64,000 nucleotides of DNA from NCBI GenBank assembly GCA_963708425.1, contig OY970206.1:1798001-1862000 (forward strand), given 5' to 3'. This DNA comes from JACMNW01 sp963708425 (GTDB lineage Bacteria; Pseudomonadota; Alphaproteobacteria; Rhodobacterales; Rhodobacteraceae). Of the stretch, positions 8,677-17,130 are shown piece after piece. Position 1 is the stretch's first letter, and each line of letters starts with the position of its first letter. Both the position numbers and the translations under genes were made by a program. A model generated the notes under the pieces. That model saw nothing but the letters and a program-made list of their open reading frames with translations. It did not search any database and had not been told where the DNA came from.

Positions 8677-9245
8677 CCCCGCATTCTTCGCAGATAAACA
8701 TACAATGCCCCAGCCCCGCCATGCTTTAAATGAGCCTCTGAAACCTGCAAAATAGCCGCCCCCAAGGGCGGCATTCGCAGCCAATTCGGCACCTGATGCT
8801 TCAAAACCCCGTATCGCTGCGGAATCGGCCCGAAGTCCGGCCCCGGCTTCCCTTTTCCAGTAATCACCAGAACTAGCCGCAATCCTTCAGATGACGCGTT
8901 CAAGATGAACCGGATCAATTCAGGATGCGCCTCCGAAACCGTCATCCCATGCAGATCAAGCCGCGCCTCCGGGGCCAGCTTTCCCTTCGACATCCGGGTG
9001 AAGGCCTTGGCATCCATCTGAACCGCCGGGGCGGGCAGCCCATCATCCGCCCGAAACTGCGCGACCCTCTCCCCAACCCGAAACCGAGGTATCGCCACAT
9101 GTTTCTTCGGCTCCACCACCACCTGCGGATCCTGATCAATCACCACCGGATGCTGCGACGCAATGCCATGCAAAGGCCGCGCCGTCCGTGCGACGGCCTG
9201 CCAAAGATCCAACTCTTCGGGGCGAAGACTTCGCCGGCGCGCCAT
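8673..9245 (-). CDS. Smr-domain protein
   Basis: A protein of 190 residues whose C-terminal half is a Smr (MutS2-related) domain: LDLHG at residues 96-100 and TGKG at 129-132 are the two hallmark motifs. Smr domains bind nucleic acid and some have endonuclease activity, in DNA repair or ribosome rescue. The N-terminal half is basic and probably disordered. It starts three bases after the mltA stop and is likely co-transcribed with mltA and the Tim44-like gene, an order often found in Rhodobacteraceae. Confidence 0.88.
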   Translation of the reverse strand: MARRRSLRPEELDLWQAVARTARPLHGIASQHPVVIDQDPQVVVEPKKHVAIPRFRVGERVAQFRADDGLPAPAVQMDAKAFTRMSKGKLAPEARLDLHGMTVSEAHPELIRFILNASSEGLRLVLVITGKGKPGPDFGPIPQRYGVLKHQVPNWLRMPPLGAAILQVSEAHLKHGGAGALYVYLRRMRG

Positions 9246-9248
9246 GTC

Positions 9249-10277
9249 TCAACCGTCCGGCAGCATCGCGTAGGCGCGATCAATCGGCAAAAGCACCACC
9301 ATCCGCCCGGTATCTTTCACCGTGCCCGCCGCCTCGCCAGCATCAATTCCGGTACCAAAGAAGATATCCGCCCGCTGCGGCCCCTTGATCGCCCCACCAG
9401 TATCTTGCGCGATCATCAGCGCCCGTAGCGGCGTGCCGCCTTCCTTTTCCACCCAAACCGGCGCGCCAAGTGGCGTGAAATCCGGGTCCACCGCCACCGA
9501 CCGCAGCGTCGTGATCGACCGCCCCATTGCCCCGATTGGCCCCTTTTCAGCGGGCAGATCGGCCAGCTTCTTGAAGAATACAAAAGACGGATTGAACGTC
9601 AGCAACTCCGCCCCCAGCCCCGGGTTTTGCCGCACAAACGCGCGAATAGATTGCGCCGACGCCTCGCTTTCTGTCATCAGCCCCCGCCGGATCATCTCTT
9701 GCCCGATAGACCGATAGGGTTGCCCATTTTTGCCACCATAGCCAACTCGAACCACCCGCCCATCCGGCATCCGAATACGGCCTGATCCTTGGATCATCAG
9801 AAAGTACACCTCGACCGGATCCTCGAGCCAGGCAATCTCCAGCCCCCGCCCGCGCAACAGGCCTTGATTTTCAATCACCTCGCGGCTGTGCCAGACAGTA
9901 CCATCGGCCAGTTCCGGCGGCTTGCGGTAAATCGGATAGGCAAAGTTCGGGGTGCGAACCAGCGATCCCGCAAGTTCGGGTTCATAGTACCCGGTGAACA
10001 GCGCCGGCTGATCACCGATCACAACCGGGCGAAAGAACAGCTCAAAGAAATTGCGCGCGCCTGCTGCGGTTTGCCCGGCATCGACGGCCAGCTTGCACAG
10101 TGCAGTCCAGTCAGGATCGTCTAGCGCTTCGCAGGTTTCCAGAAATACCGACAATGCCGCCTGATGATCGTCCTCAGCCCAGCCATCCAGATCGGCAAAG
10201 CCCAACACTTGCGCCGGGGCCGGGGCCGCGATCATCGCGAACCCCGCCAAAACCAAGGCGCGCCAGGCCGCACGCAT
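9249..10277 (-). CDS. mltA: MltA, membrane-bound lytic murein transglycosylase A
   Basis: A protein of 342 residues that cleaves peptidoglycan glycan strands to 1,6-anhydro ends in the periplasm. A signal peptide (about residues 1-23, ending APAPAQ) precedes the MltA domain (FTGYYEP, FLMIQGSGRI) and the C-terminal 3D domain, where the catalytic Asp is in IAQDTGGAIKG. No lipobox cysteine is visible, unlike E. coli MltA. The ATG at 10277 overlaps the stop of the upstream gene (TGATG) and gives a good signal peptide; the frame from 10304 would run into that gene. Confidence 0.93.
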   Translation of the reverse strand: MRAAWRALVLAGFAMIAAPAPAQVLGFADLDGWAEDDHQAALSVFLETCEALDDPDWTALCKLAVDAGQTAAGARNFFELFFRPVVIGDQPALFTGYYEPELAGSLVRTPNFAYPIYRKPPELADGTVWHSREVIENQGLLRGRGLEIAWLEDPVEVYFLMIQGSGRIRMPDGRVVRVGYGGKNGQPYRSIGQEMIRRGLMTESEASAQSIRAFVRQNPGLGAELLTFNPSFVFFKKLADLPAEKGPIGAMGRSITTLRSVAVDPDFTPLGAPVWVEKEGGTPLRALMIAQDTGGAIKGPQRADIFFGTGIDAGEAAGTVKDTGRMVVLLPIDRAYAMLPDG

Positions 10278-10936
10278 CAGTCCCCAGTGGCGGTTAGGTG
10301 CCAATTGGGGTCATCCGCCCCCATCCGGCGCGAAAATGTCCAGACGTCGCGCTGCTTCTTGATGGCGGTTGGGCTGCCCTCAACCACTTCGCCGGCCTTG
10401 TTGCGCACAACAGAGGTCAGCTCACCCAGAAAGCGCACCGAAATATCGGCCTCGCGGGTGTCACGATTGAACTCTGCTTCATGCAGCACCATTTCGCGCA
10501 GGCCAACAAAATTTGCCTCCACCTTCAGCCCGTCACGCTCGCGCTGGGCCACCGCTTCGGAAAAAGACTCGAACACCTCGGCAGACAGGAACGGCTTGAT
10601 ACGGTCCAGTTCGCCTTTTTCAAACGCCATCAGGATCATTTCATAGGCACCGCGCGCGCCCTGCAAGAAGGTGCCGACAGAAAAGCCTTGCTCGGCCGCT
10701 TTCATCGCCGTAAGCGCACTTGCCGCTTCCGAACCGTCGGCAACATGGTCGGTAACATCACGATCCGGCCCGCCTTCGATCACCTCAAAACCCCGGCGCG
10801 CACTTGGGCGCAGGTCATCCAGCGGCAGGGGCGGCTTTTCAAAACCATCCCGCGTACCAAGAACGGAGCGCAGTTTTACAAACAGGAAGATGGCTATCCC
10901 GGCCAAAACAAGCAGTTGGATGATCGACGAATTCAT
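10277..10936 (-). CDS. Tim44-like domain protein
   Basis: A protein of 219 residues with one N-terminal transmembrane helix (about residues 6-22) followed by a Tim44/TimA-like domain, KPFLSAEVFESFSEAVAQRE onward. Mitochondrial Tim44 tethers Hsp70 to the import pore; the bacterial homologues are inner-membrane proteins of poorly known role. It heads a run with mltA and smr and lies divergent from fxsA and secB, so this island has a membrane and protein-export flavour. Confidence 0.87.
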   Translation of the reverse strand: MNSSIIQLLVLAGIAIFLFVKLRSVLGTRDGFEKPPLPLDDLRPSARRGFEVIEGGPDRDVTDHVADGSEAASALTAMKAAEQGFSVGTFLQGARGAYEMILMAFEKGELDRIKPFLSAEVFESFSEAVAQRERDGLKVEANFVGLREMVLHEAEFNRDTREADISVRFLGELTSVVRNKAGEVVEGSPTAIKKQRDVWTFSRRMGADDPNWHLTATGD

Positions 10937-11052
10937 TCTCTAACCTCAGGGGCGGCATGTTGGTAACTTTGCCTACAAATGCTTATGTAGGGTAGGGGCG
11001 GGCGCAAGTCTACCGTTCGCCCCGAAAGAAGCATCGCCGAAGGAGTGTGGGC

Positions 11053-11541
11053 ATGTGGATTTTTGCGCTGTTGTTGGCCGTTCCGCTGATTGAAATTGCG
11101 CTTTTCATCACCGTTGGTGGTTGGCTGACGCTTTGGCCATCATTGGCGGTTGTGATCGGCACCGGCATTTTGGGCGTCTTCGTGATGCGCCTGCAAGGCA
11201 TACGCGCCATGACCGATATGCGGGGGGCGATGCAAAACATGCAAAACCCGATGTCGCCGATGGCCAATAGCGCGTTGATCATGTTGGCCGGGCTGCTGTT
11301 GATGCTGCCGGGGTTCTTAACCGATACTCTCGGGCTTTTGCTGCTGATCCCGCCATTGCGTCACTGGGCTATTAGACGACTTGCTGGCCGTGTGGCGGTG
11401 TTTACGCAAGCTGGTGTGGGCCGCGATTGGCGTGATGGACCGCAATCGCGTTACAGCGCTGAGGCGATAGATGCCGAATATTCCGAGATAGAGCCCGAAC
11501 GTACCCCATTGCCCGGCACGTCGCGCTGGACACAGGATTGA
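11053..11541 (+). CDS. fxsA: FxsA family membrane protein
   Basis: A protein of 162 residues with hydrophobic helices around residues 2-50 and 75-105, matching FxsA. In E. coli FxsA overproduction relieves phage T7 exclusion by F plasmid; its normal function is unknown. I chose ATG 11053 because AAGGAG lies eight bases upstream; a GTG two codons earlier is possible. The C-terminal 45 residues are polar and probably cytoplasmic. It is followed 57 bases later by secB on the same strand. Confidence 0.85.
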   Translation: MWIFALLLAVPLIEIALFITVGGWLTLWPSLAVVIGTGILGVFVMRLQGIRAMTDMRGAMQNMQNPMSPMANSALIMLAGLLLMLPGFLTDTLGLLLLIPPLRHWAIRRLAGRVAVFTQAGVGRDWRDGPQSRYSAEAIDAEYSEIEPERTPLPGTSRWTQD

Positions 11542-11598
11542 GAGCGGCGCGCAAGCCTGTTAGGAAGCGCCAAATGGCATGTTTCAGGAGTGGGCAGT

Positions 11599-12108
11599 AT
11601 GGCCGAGAATACCGACGGCACCAACGGCGCGGCACAAGCCGCAGCACCGCAGATCAAGATGCAGGTTCTGGCACAGTTTGTGCGAGACTTGTCGTTTGAA
11701 AATATGGTGGCGCAAAAAGGCCTGACGGGCACCGATGTGCAACCCGACATTCAAGTTGGCGTCAGCCTTGATGCCCGCAAGCGCCCTGCGGACCATCAAT
11801 TTGATGTGATCACCAAGTTCAAGATCACCTCGAAGAACAAAACCAACGGCGATACGCTGTTTTTGCTGGAGCTGGATTATGCCGGCATTTTCCATGTCGA
11901 AGGCGTGACCGATGAACAATTGCATCCGTTCCTGCTGATCGAATGTCCACGCCTGCTGTTCCCCTTCGTGCGGCGGATCATTTCGGATATCACCCGCGAT
12001 GGCGGCCTGCCGCCGCTCAACATCGACACGGTCGATTTTCTGGCGCTTTACCGGCAAGAACTGGCCCGGCGCGCCGAGGCGCAAAAGCCAGCCGTGATGC
12101 AATCCTAA
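11599..12108 (+). CDS. secB: SecB protein-export chaperone
   Basis: A protein of 169 residues, the tetrameric cytosolic chaperone that holds preproteins unfolded and hands them to SecA. Conserved SecB stretches are visible: AQFVRDLSFENM near the start, VSLDARKR, LLELDYAGIF and the substrate-groove region LLIECPRLLFPFVRRIISD. The alphaproteobacterial alanine-rich N-terminal extension is present. ATG 11599 has CAGGAG eight bases upstream. It converges with dnaQ, seven bases apart. Confidence 0.95.
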   Translation: MAENTDGTNGAAQAAAPQIKMQVLAQFVRDLSFENMVAQKGLTGTDVQPDIQVGVSLDARKRPADHQFDVITKFKITSKNKTNGDTLFLLELDYAGIFHVEGVTDEQLHPFLLIECPRLLFPFVRRIISDITRDGGLPPLNIDTVDFLALYRQELARRAEAQKPAVMQS

Positions 12109-12115
12109 ACGTGGT

Positions 12116-12814
12116 TTAGCTGCGTTTCAGCCAAATCGCGCCGTCGCCCATGCGCGCCACAAAGGCGGTGTGGGCGACGGTTTCGGTTTCGGTCAACCGT
12201 GGCGCAAGTGGCGTCGGACGTGGCCTTGGTCGCCAATCCAATCCAGCCTCAGTTCGGTCAGCGGCGTTATTCTGTGCCTCGGTCGCCAAACCAAAATCGG
12301 GCTGACGACCACCGACCAATTCAAGATACACCTCGGCCAGAATTTCGCTGTCCAGCAGCGCGCCGTGCTTTTCACGCATCGAATTGTCAATGCTAAACCG
12401 CCTGCATAGCGCATCCAGCGACGCGGGCGATCCGGGAAATTTCTTGCGCGCAATCAACAAGGTATCAACTGCGCGATCATTGGGCAGCGGAGGTAAATCG
12501 GCCCATTGTAATTCGGCATTCAGGAATTTCATATCAAAGCTGGCGTTATGAATAACCAGCGGCGCGTCACCGATAAACTCAAGAAACGCCCGCGCAATCG
12601 CCGGGAAAAGCGGCTTGTCACGTAGAAAATCATCACCCAGTCCGTGCACTTCAAACGCCTCTTTCGGCATTTGGCGCTTGGGGTTGATGTATTGGTGATA
12701 GGTGCGCCCGGTTGGCATGTGGTTGAACAGTTCCACGGCGCCTATTTCAACGATGCGGTGGCCTTCAGTCGGCTCGAACCCGGTAGTTTCGGTGTCGAGA
12801 ACAATTTCACGCAT
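12116..12814 (-). CDS. dnaQ: DNA polymerase III epsilon subunit (proofreading exonuclease)
   Basis: A protein of 232 residues, the 3'-5' proofreading subunit of the replicative polymerase. Exonuclease motifs are complete: ExoI DTETTG at residues 7-12, ExoII HNASFDMKFL, and ExoIII HGALLDSEIL with the catalytic His and Asp. The C-terminal 50 residues hold the segment that would bind the alpha subunit. It overlaps coaE by eight bases and is the last gene of the leftward maf-aroE-coaE-dnaQ operon that starts at the proposed origin. Confidence 0.95.
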   Translation of the reverse strand: MREIVLDTETTGFEPTEGHRIVEIGAVELFNHMPTGRTYHQYINPKRQMPKEAFEVHGLGDDFLRDKPLFPAIARAFLEFIGDAPLVIHNASFDMKFLNAELQWADLPPLPNDRAVDTLLIARKKFPGSPASLDALCRRFSIDNSMREKHGALLDSEILAEVYLELVGGRQPDFGLATEAQNNAADRTEAGLDWRPRPRPTPLAPRLTETETVAHTAFVARMGDGAIWLKRS

Positions 12815-13397
12815 TGCGCACCCCCCGGATATAGGAAATCAGCGCCAGAACGCCCTGCTGCGCCGCCTCCAGCCCCAACGTTTCAATGATATGCGTCGCC
12901 CGGGCGCGTTTCTCTGCATCGGGCATCTGTCGGATTAGAATGGCCTGAAACAGCGCCTCTGTCATGCCGGGCCGCGCCAACACGCGGGCGCGTTGCAGGG
13001 CAGGCGGGGCCGTTACCAACAACGTCGCATCCACATCAGCCTCGGCCATGCTTTCGAACAGCAGGGGGATATCCAGTACTACAATATCACCCTTGGCAGC
13101 TTCCAGAAAGTTGGCTCTATCCATCGCAACCAGTGGATGAACAATGCCCTCAATTCGCGTTAACGCATCATCGTTCTTCGCGATGACTTGTTTTAGCACC
13201 TCCCGTTCAACACGACCTTGCCGAACAGCATCCGGAAATGTCTGGCCAATCGGCCCAACTGCAGCGCCACCCAATGCATAAAGCCGATGTACGGCGGCGT
13301 CGGCGTCCCATACCGGGCAGCCCGCGTTGGCAAAAAACCCGGCGGTGGTGGATTTGCCCATACCGATAGATCCAGTCAGGCCAAGCCGGAAAGTCAT
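12807..13397 (-). CDS. coaE: Dephospho-CoA kinase
   Basis: A protein of 196 residues catalysing the last step of coenzyme A synthesis, ATP-dependent 3'-phosphorylation of dephospho-CoA. The P-loop GSIGMGKST is at residues 9-17, followed by the substrate-binding DADAAVHRLY and the conserved HPLV and DIPLLFE segments. Its start overlaps the aroE stop by four bases and its end overlaps dnaQ by eight, so the operon is translationally coupled. Confidence 0.95.
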   Translation of the reverse strand: MTFRLGLTGSIGMGKSTTAGFFANAGCPVWDADAAVHRLYALGGAAVGPIGQTFPDAVRQGRVEREVLKQVIAKNDDALTRIEGIVHPLVAMDRANFLEAAKGDIVVLDIPLLFESMAEADVDATLLVTAPPALQRARVLARPGMTEALFQAILIRQMPDAEKRARATHIIETLGLEAAQQGVLALISYIRGVRNA

Positions 13398-14233
13398 GCG
13401 CCAATCACCGCCGAACGCGTGGCCGCATCGACATCAGGGCGCTTGCCAAACCAGCGCTCAAAGCCGGGCGCGGCTTGATGCAGCAACATGCCAAGACCAT
13501 CAACCACGGTGCATCCCACCTCTTCCGCCGCGATCAGGAACGCGGTTTGTATCGGCGTGTAGACCAGATCCGTCACTAACGCGTGGGGTGACAGTGCATC
13601 CAGCGGCACGCGAAAGTCTGGCTTGCCGGTCATGCCAAGCGATGTGGTGTTCACCACCGTCGCCGCCCCATCCAGCATATTGCCCGCCTTGACCCAATCA
13701 TGCACGGTAACCCGGGCACCGAAATCAGACCGCAGCTGATCGGCCCGCAGACGCGACCGGTTGGAAAGCCGAACCTCGGGCACCCCCACCTCTAGCAGTG
13801 CCGCGATCACGGCGCGGCAGGCCCCACCTGCGCCAAAAACCGCCGCGGGCCCCGCTTGCGGCACCCATTGCGGCGCGTTCTGCCGCAGGTTGGCGATAAA
13901 GCCCGACCCATCGGTATTGTCGGCATGAATCCGGCCGTCCTTGCGAAAGATCAGCGTGTTCGCCGCCCCAATCAACGACGCGCGATCCGTCACGATATCC
14001 GCCAGCGCCAGTACGGTTTCCTTGTGCGGAATGGTGACGTTCAGCCCGACAAAACCCAAATGCGGCAACATCCGCAGCACCTCTGGCAGGTCAGCCTGCG
14101 AGATATCCATCGGGATGTAATGCCCTTTGATGCCATAGCGCCGCAGCCAATAATTGTGCAGCGCGGGCGATCTGCTGTGCGCAACGGGTGATCCGATCAC
14201 GCCAGCCAAGGGAATGCGCGGATGATCTGTCAT
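13394..14233 (-). CDS. aroE: Shikimate dehydrogenase
   Basis: A protein of 279 residues that reduces 3-dehydroshikimate to shikimate with NADPH in aromatic amino acid synthesis. The shikimate-binding motif SHSRSPALHN, the catalytic Lys in NVTIPHKE, the NADP-binding loop GAGGACRAVI and the C-terminal GLGMLLHQA are all present. It overlaps maf by four bases upstream and coaE by four bases downstream. Confidence 0.95.
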   Translation of the reverse strand: MTDHPRIPLAGVIGSPVAHSRSPALHNYWLRRYGIKGHYIPMDISQADLPEVLRMLPHLGFVGLNVTIPHKETVLALADIVTDRASLIGAANTLIFRKDGRIHADNTDGSGFIANLRQNAPQWVPQAGPAAVFGAGGACRAVIAALLEVGVPEVRLSNRSRLRADQLRSDFGARVTVHDWVKAGNMLDGAATVVNTTSLGMTGKPDFRVPLDALSPHALVTDLVYTPIQTAFLIAAEEVGCTVVDGLGMLLHQAAPGFERWFGKRPDVDAATRSAVIGA

Positions 14234-14829
14234 AGGTCGATAAACCCTCGTTCCCCAAGATAGCCCAGCAGCGGCAACAGCGGCAGGCCCAGAATGGTAA
14301 AGTAGTCGCCTTCGATGGTTAAGAACAACCGGATACCTTCTTCCTCCAGCTTATAGCCGCCGACAGACTGCTGGATGCTATGCCAATTGCGGATAACGTA
14401 GCCAGCGATCCAGTCGTCCGACATCATCCGCATGGTCAGCCGCACCTCGCCAACATGCCGCCAGATCGGTTTGCCCGCATCGTAAAGCACAACTGCGGAC
14501 AGCAACTTATGCGACTTGCCGCGAAACGCCCGCAGTTGCTGCAACGCTTCCTCCGGCGTGTCCGGCTTGCCCCAAGCCCGGCCGTCAAACTCCAGCACCT
14601 GATCGCAGCCGAGCACCAGCGCATCACCGTCACGCTCCGCAATCTTGCGCGCTTTCATTTCCGCCAGCGCATCGGCAATATCGCGGGGGCTGGCCGCCTC
14701 TGCCGTTAGGCTGTCGCGAATAGCAGCTTCGTCAATACGAGGGCTGCGGGAGGTAACCTCCAGCCCTGCAGCCTGCAACAAACGCAGCCGGGTTTGGGAA
14801 GACGACGCAAGGATCAGCGGCTTTGTCAT
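14230..14829 (-). CDS. maf: Maf-family nucleotide pyrophosphatase
   Basis: A protein of 199 residues of the Maf/YceF family, which hydrolyses non-canonical or modified nucleoside triphosphates (house-cleaning). LASSSQTRLRLL at the start and the catalytic-Asp region VLGCDQVLE are visible. It is the first gene of the leftward operon; its start codon lies 11 bases from the first DnaA box of the proposed origin. maf as the gene bordering oriC fits the alphaproteobacterial pattern. Confidence 0.93.
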   Translation of the reverse strand: MTKPLILASSSQTRLRLLQAAGLEVTSRSPRIDEAAIRDSLTAEAASPRDIADALAEMKARKIAERDGDALVLGCDQVLEFDGRAWGKPDTPEEALQQLRAFRGKSHKLLSAVVLYDAGKPIWRHVGEVRLTMRMMSDDWIAGYVIRNWHSIQQSVGGYKLEEEGIRLFLTIEGDYFTILGLPLLPLLGYLGERGFIDL

Positions 14830-14839
14830 GGGGTGATAC

Positions 14840-14848
14840 TGTGGATAA
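14840..14848 (-). other. DnaA box, perfect consensus
   Basis: TGTGGATAA, the reverse complement of TTATCCACA, 11 bases from the maf start codon. Confidence 0.75.
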
Positions 14849-14942
14849 GCTTGCTTTGTTCTGGAAGACGATATGTGCGCAGGTAAGGTCCGGCGGGCAT
14901 CCGGGCCTTAAGGCGGGTGGTTTGTCAAGAGACCCGGGCCGT

Positions 14943-14951
14943 TTATCCACC
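14943..14951 (+). other. DnaA box, one mismatch
   Basis: TTATCCACC differs from the consensus TTATCCACA only in the last base. It lies about 95 bases from the first box. Confidence 0.6.
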
Positions 14952-15106
14952 TGAGGATGGAGCTTTGGACGGGCTGGGGAAAGGTTTGGCGGAGCCTGTC
15001 TGGGGAGAATTCCATACAGAGACAGCGATCGTTATTTTTTGATCAACATATTGAATATAATTACTTTTATTAGGGTCTCGGCCCGATTTACCAGCTCGCC
15101 CGCATC

Positions 15107-15115
15107 TTATCCACA
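15107..15115 (+). other. DnaA box, perfect consensus
   Basis: TTATCCACA on the plus strand, just right of the AT-rich core and about 265 bases from the first perfect box. Confidence 0.75.
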
Positions 15116-15197
15116 ATGTTTGCCTTGGGGATAGATTTGGGGGGCACTGGCTGACTTCAGTTATCCCATGCCCCTACTACATCATTCTCTTTTAAGA

Positions 15198-15216
15198 TTC
15201 TTCTTATTAAGAAGAA
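15198..15216. repeat. Perfect 9-bp inverted repeat upstream of hemJ
   Basis: TTCTTCTTA and TAAGAAGAA flank a single T, 25 bases before the hemJ start, at the right edge of the proposed origin. A GANTC site (GATTC, 15196-15200), the CcrM methylation target, overlaps its left edge. It could be a regulator-binding site; no T-tract follows, so it is not a terminator. Confidence 0.5.
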
Positions 15217-15241
15217 GTGAAAGAAGCTGAACAGGTGATGA

Positions 15242-15691
15242 ATGTCGAGCATGATCGCGGATCTGTACCCTTGGGTGAAGGCCTTGCACGTGATCGCGGT
15301 TATCGCCTGGATGGCTGGCCTGTTCTATCTGCCTAGACTGTTCGTCTATCATGCTGAAAAGGCCGTGGCGGGGGATAAGATGGACGCGCTGTTCCAGGTG
15401 ATGGAACGCCGCTTGCTGAAAGCCATCATGAACCCGGCGATGATTGCGAGCTGGATTTTTGGGCTCGCACTTGTGCTGACACCGGGGGTTGTGGATTGGT
15501 CAATGATCTGGCCATGGACAAAGGCTGTGTCAGTGGCCTTGATGACATGGTTCCACATCTGGCTGGGGCTGCGGCGCAAAGATTTCGCGGCGGGTCAGAA
15601 CACCCTGACGGGCCGCCGTTACCGCATGATGAACGAAGTGCCGACGCTGCTGTTGATCATAATTGTCACGTCGGTGATCGTGAAGTTCTAA
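15242..15691 (+). CDS. hemJ: HemJ, protoporphyrinogen IX oxidase
   Basis: A membrane protein of 149 residues that oxidises protoporphyrinogen IX to protoporphyrin IX, the HemJ type used by most alphaproteobacteria. Four hydrophobic helices are visible, beginning with WVKALHVIAVIAWMAG, which carries the conserved His, and LFYLPRLFVYH. Length is typical. It opens the rightward side of the proposed origin, where hemE stands in Caulobacter. Confidence 0.93.
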   Translation: MSSMIADLYPWVKALHVIAVIAWMAGLFYLPRLFVYHAEKAVAGDKMDALFQVMERRLLKAIMNPAMIASWIFGLALVLTPGVVDWSMIWPWTKAVSVALMTWFHIWLGLRRKDFAAGQNTLTGRRYRMMNEVPTLLLIIIVTSVIVKF

Positions 15692-15826
15692 GCCCGCGGT
15701 CAAGCGGTTGACTTTTTGTAGGACAGCGCTTAGCTGCGCATCAAGCAGGCCGTCCGGCCAGACGCTATTTCCACTTATCATATGTTGCCGCCGCCGCTTC
15801 GTGCCGGGCTGCCTAGGACAAATACC
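15692..15826 (+). promoter_or_regulatory. Leader region upstream of rho
   Basis: The 135 bases between hemJ and rho include TTGACT at 15708-15713, a possible -35 box, with only a weak -10 candidate 17 bases on (TAGCTG). Rho genes often have regulated leaders, but no clear hairpin or terminator was found here. Confidence 0.25.
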
Positions 15827-17098
15827 ATGACTGTTGAACGATTGAACCTCGCCGAGCTGAAAGCCAAAACGCCTGCCGATCTGCTGGCCATGGCCGAAGA
15901 GTGGGAGATTGAGAACGCCCCGTCGATGCGCAAGGGCGAGATGATGTTCTCGATCCTGAAAGAGCACGCCGAAGAAGGCTGGGAAATTGGCGGCGATGGC
16001 GTGCTGGAAGTGCTGCAAGACGGCTTTGGATTTCTACGCTCGCCGTCGGCAAATTATCTGTCCGGGCCGGATGATATCTATGTTTCACCCGAGATGATCC
16101 GCCAGTTTTCGTTGCGCACCGGCGATACGATTGAAGGCGTGATCCAGGCCCCTCGAGAAACCGAGCGCTATTTCTGCCTGACCAAAGCCACCCGAATCAA
16201 CTTTGATGATCCCGAAAAGGCCCGTCACAAAGTGCATTTCGACAACCTGACGCCGCTGTACCCGGATGAGCGGTTCAAGATGGAAGTTGACGATCCAACG
16301 CTGAAAGACCGCTCTGCCCGGATTATTGATCTGGTCGCACCGATCGGCAAAGGCCAGCGTGGCTTGATCGTCGCACCGCCGCGTACTGGTAAGACGGTGC
16401 TCTTGCAAAACATCGCCCATTCGATTGCGACCAACCACCCCGATTGCTACCTCATCGTGCTGCTTATCGACGAACGGCCCGAAGAGGTGACCGACATGCA
16501 GCGGTCGGTGAAAGGCGAAGTTGTCTCGTCGACCTTCGACGAACCGGCGACGCGGCATGTGGCCGTTGCAGAAATGGTCATCGAAAAGGCCAAGCGGTTG
16601 GTCGAACATAAACGCGATGTCGTTATCCTGCTGGACAGCATCACGCGCCTTGGCCGCGCGTTTAACACCGTCGTGCCATCATCCGGCAAGGTGTTGACGG
16701 GTGGTGTCGATGCCAACGCCCTGCAGCGCCCAAAACGCTTTTTCGGGGCCGCACGGAACATCGAAGAGGGCGGGTCGTTGACCATTATCGCAACAGCGCT
16801 GATTGATACCGGTAGCCGGATGGACGAGGTGATCTTCGAAGAATTCAAAGGCACCGGCAACAGCGAGATCGTGCTGGACCGCAAGGTCGCCGACAAGCGC
16901 GTGTTCCCCGCGATGGATATTTTGAAATCCGGCACGCGGAAAGAAGACCTGCTGGTTGAGAAATCCGATCTGCAGAAGACCTATGTTCTGCGCCGCATCC
17001 TCAACCCGATGGGCACGACAGATGCGATTGAATTCCTGATCGGCAAGCTGAAGCAGACCAAGTCGAATGCCGAATTCTTTGAGTCGATGAATACCTGA
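15827..17098 (+). CDS. rho: Transcription termination factor Rho
   Basis: A hexameric RNA helicase of 423 residues that ends transcription at Rho-dependent sites. The N-terminal Rho domain (LNLAELKAKTPADLLAMAEE) is followed by the cold-shock-like RNA-binding domain (DGFGFLRS), the P-loop APPRTGKT and the conserved LLIDERPEEVTDM and KGTGNSEIVLDR segments. I chose ATG 15827, which gives the family N-terminus MTVERLNL; the frame is open 15 codons upstream. Confidence 0.97.
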   Translation: MTVERLNLAELKAKTPADLLAMAEEWEIENAPSMRKGEMMFSILKEHAEEGWEIGGDGVLEVLQDGFGFLRSPSANYLSGPDDIYVSPEMIRQFSLRTGDTIEGVIQAPRETERYFCLTKATRINFDDPEKARHKVHFDNLTPLYPDERFKMEVDDPTLKDRSARIIDLVAPIGKGQRGLIVAPPRTGKTVLLQNIAHSIATNHPDCYLIVLLIDERPEEVTDMQRSVKGEVVSSTFDEPATRHVAVAEMVIEKAKRLVEHKRDVVILLDSITRLGRAFNTVVPSSGKVLTGGVDANALQRPKRFFGAARNIEEGGSLTIIATALIDTGSRMDEVIFEEFKGTGNSEIVLDRKVADKRVFPAMDILKSGTRKEDLLVEKSDLQKTYVLRRILNPMGTTDAIEFLIGKLKQTKSNAEFFESMNT

Positions 17099-17130
17099 TA
17101 AGGTATCCATATCAAAGGGTTAGTCTGATT

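Larger units (their letters stand above)
14830..15241. other. Proposed chromosomal replication origin (oriC)
   Basis: This 412-base gap between the divergent maf and hemJ genes has no open frame that looks real. It contains two perfect DnaA boxes (one on each strand), one box with a single mismatch, and a weaker one at 15126-15134. An AT-rich core at about 15030-15072 could be the unwinding element. GATCAACATATTG at 15041-15053 matches the IHF consensus at all but one position. In alphaproteobacteria such as Caulobacter the origin sits between the maf-aroE-coaE-dnaQ side and the heme gene-rho-mnmE-mnmG-parAB side, exactly the context here. No skew was computed. Confidence 0.75.

Noticed and set aside
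15161..15169. Fourth DnaA box TTATCCCAT
   Set aside because: Three mismatches to the consensus; too weak to list.
15192..15210. CtrA-type site (TTAA pair) in the origin region
   Set aside because: The two TTAA are 11 bases apart; the CtrA consensus needs seven.
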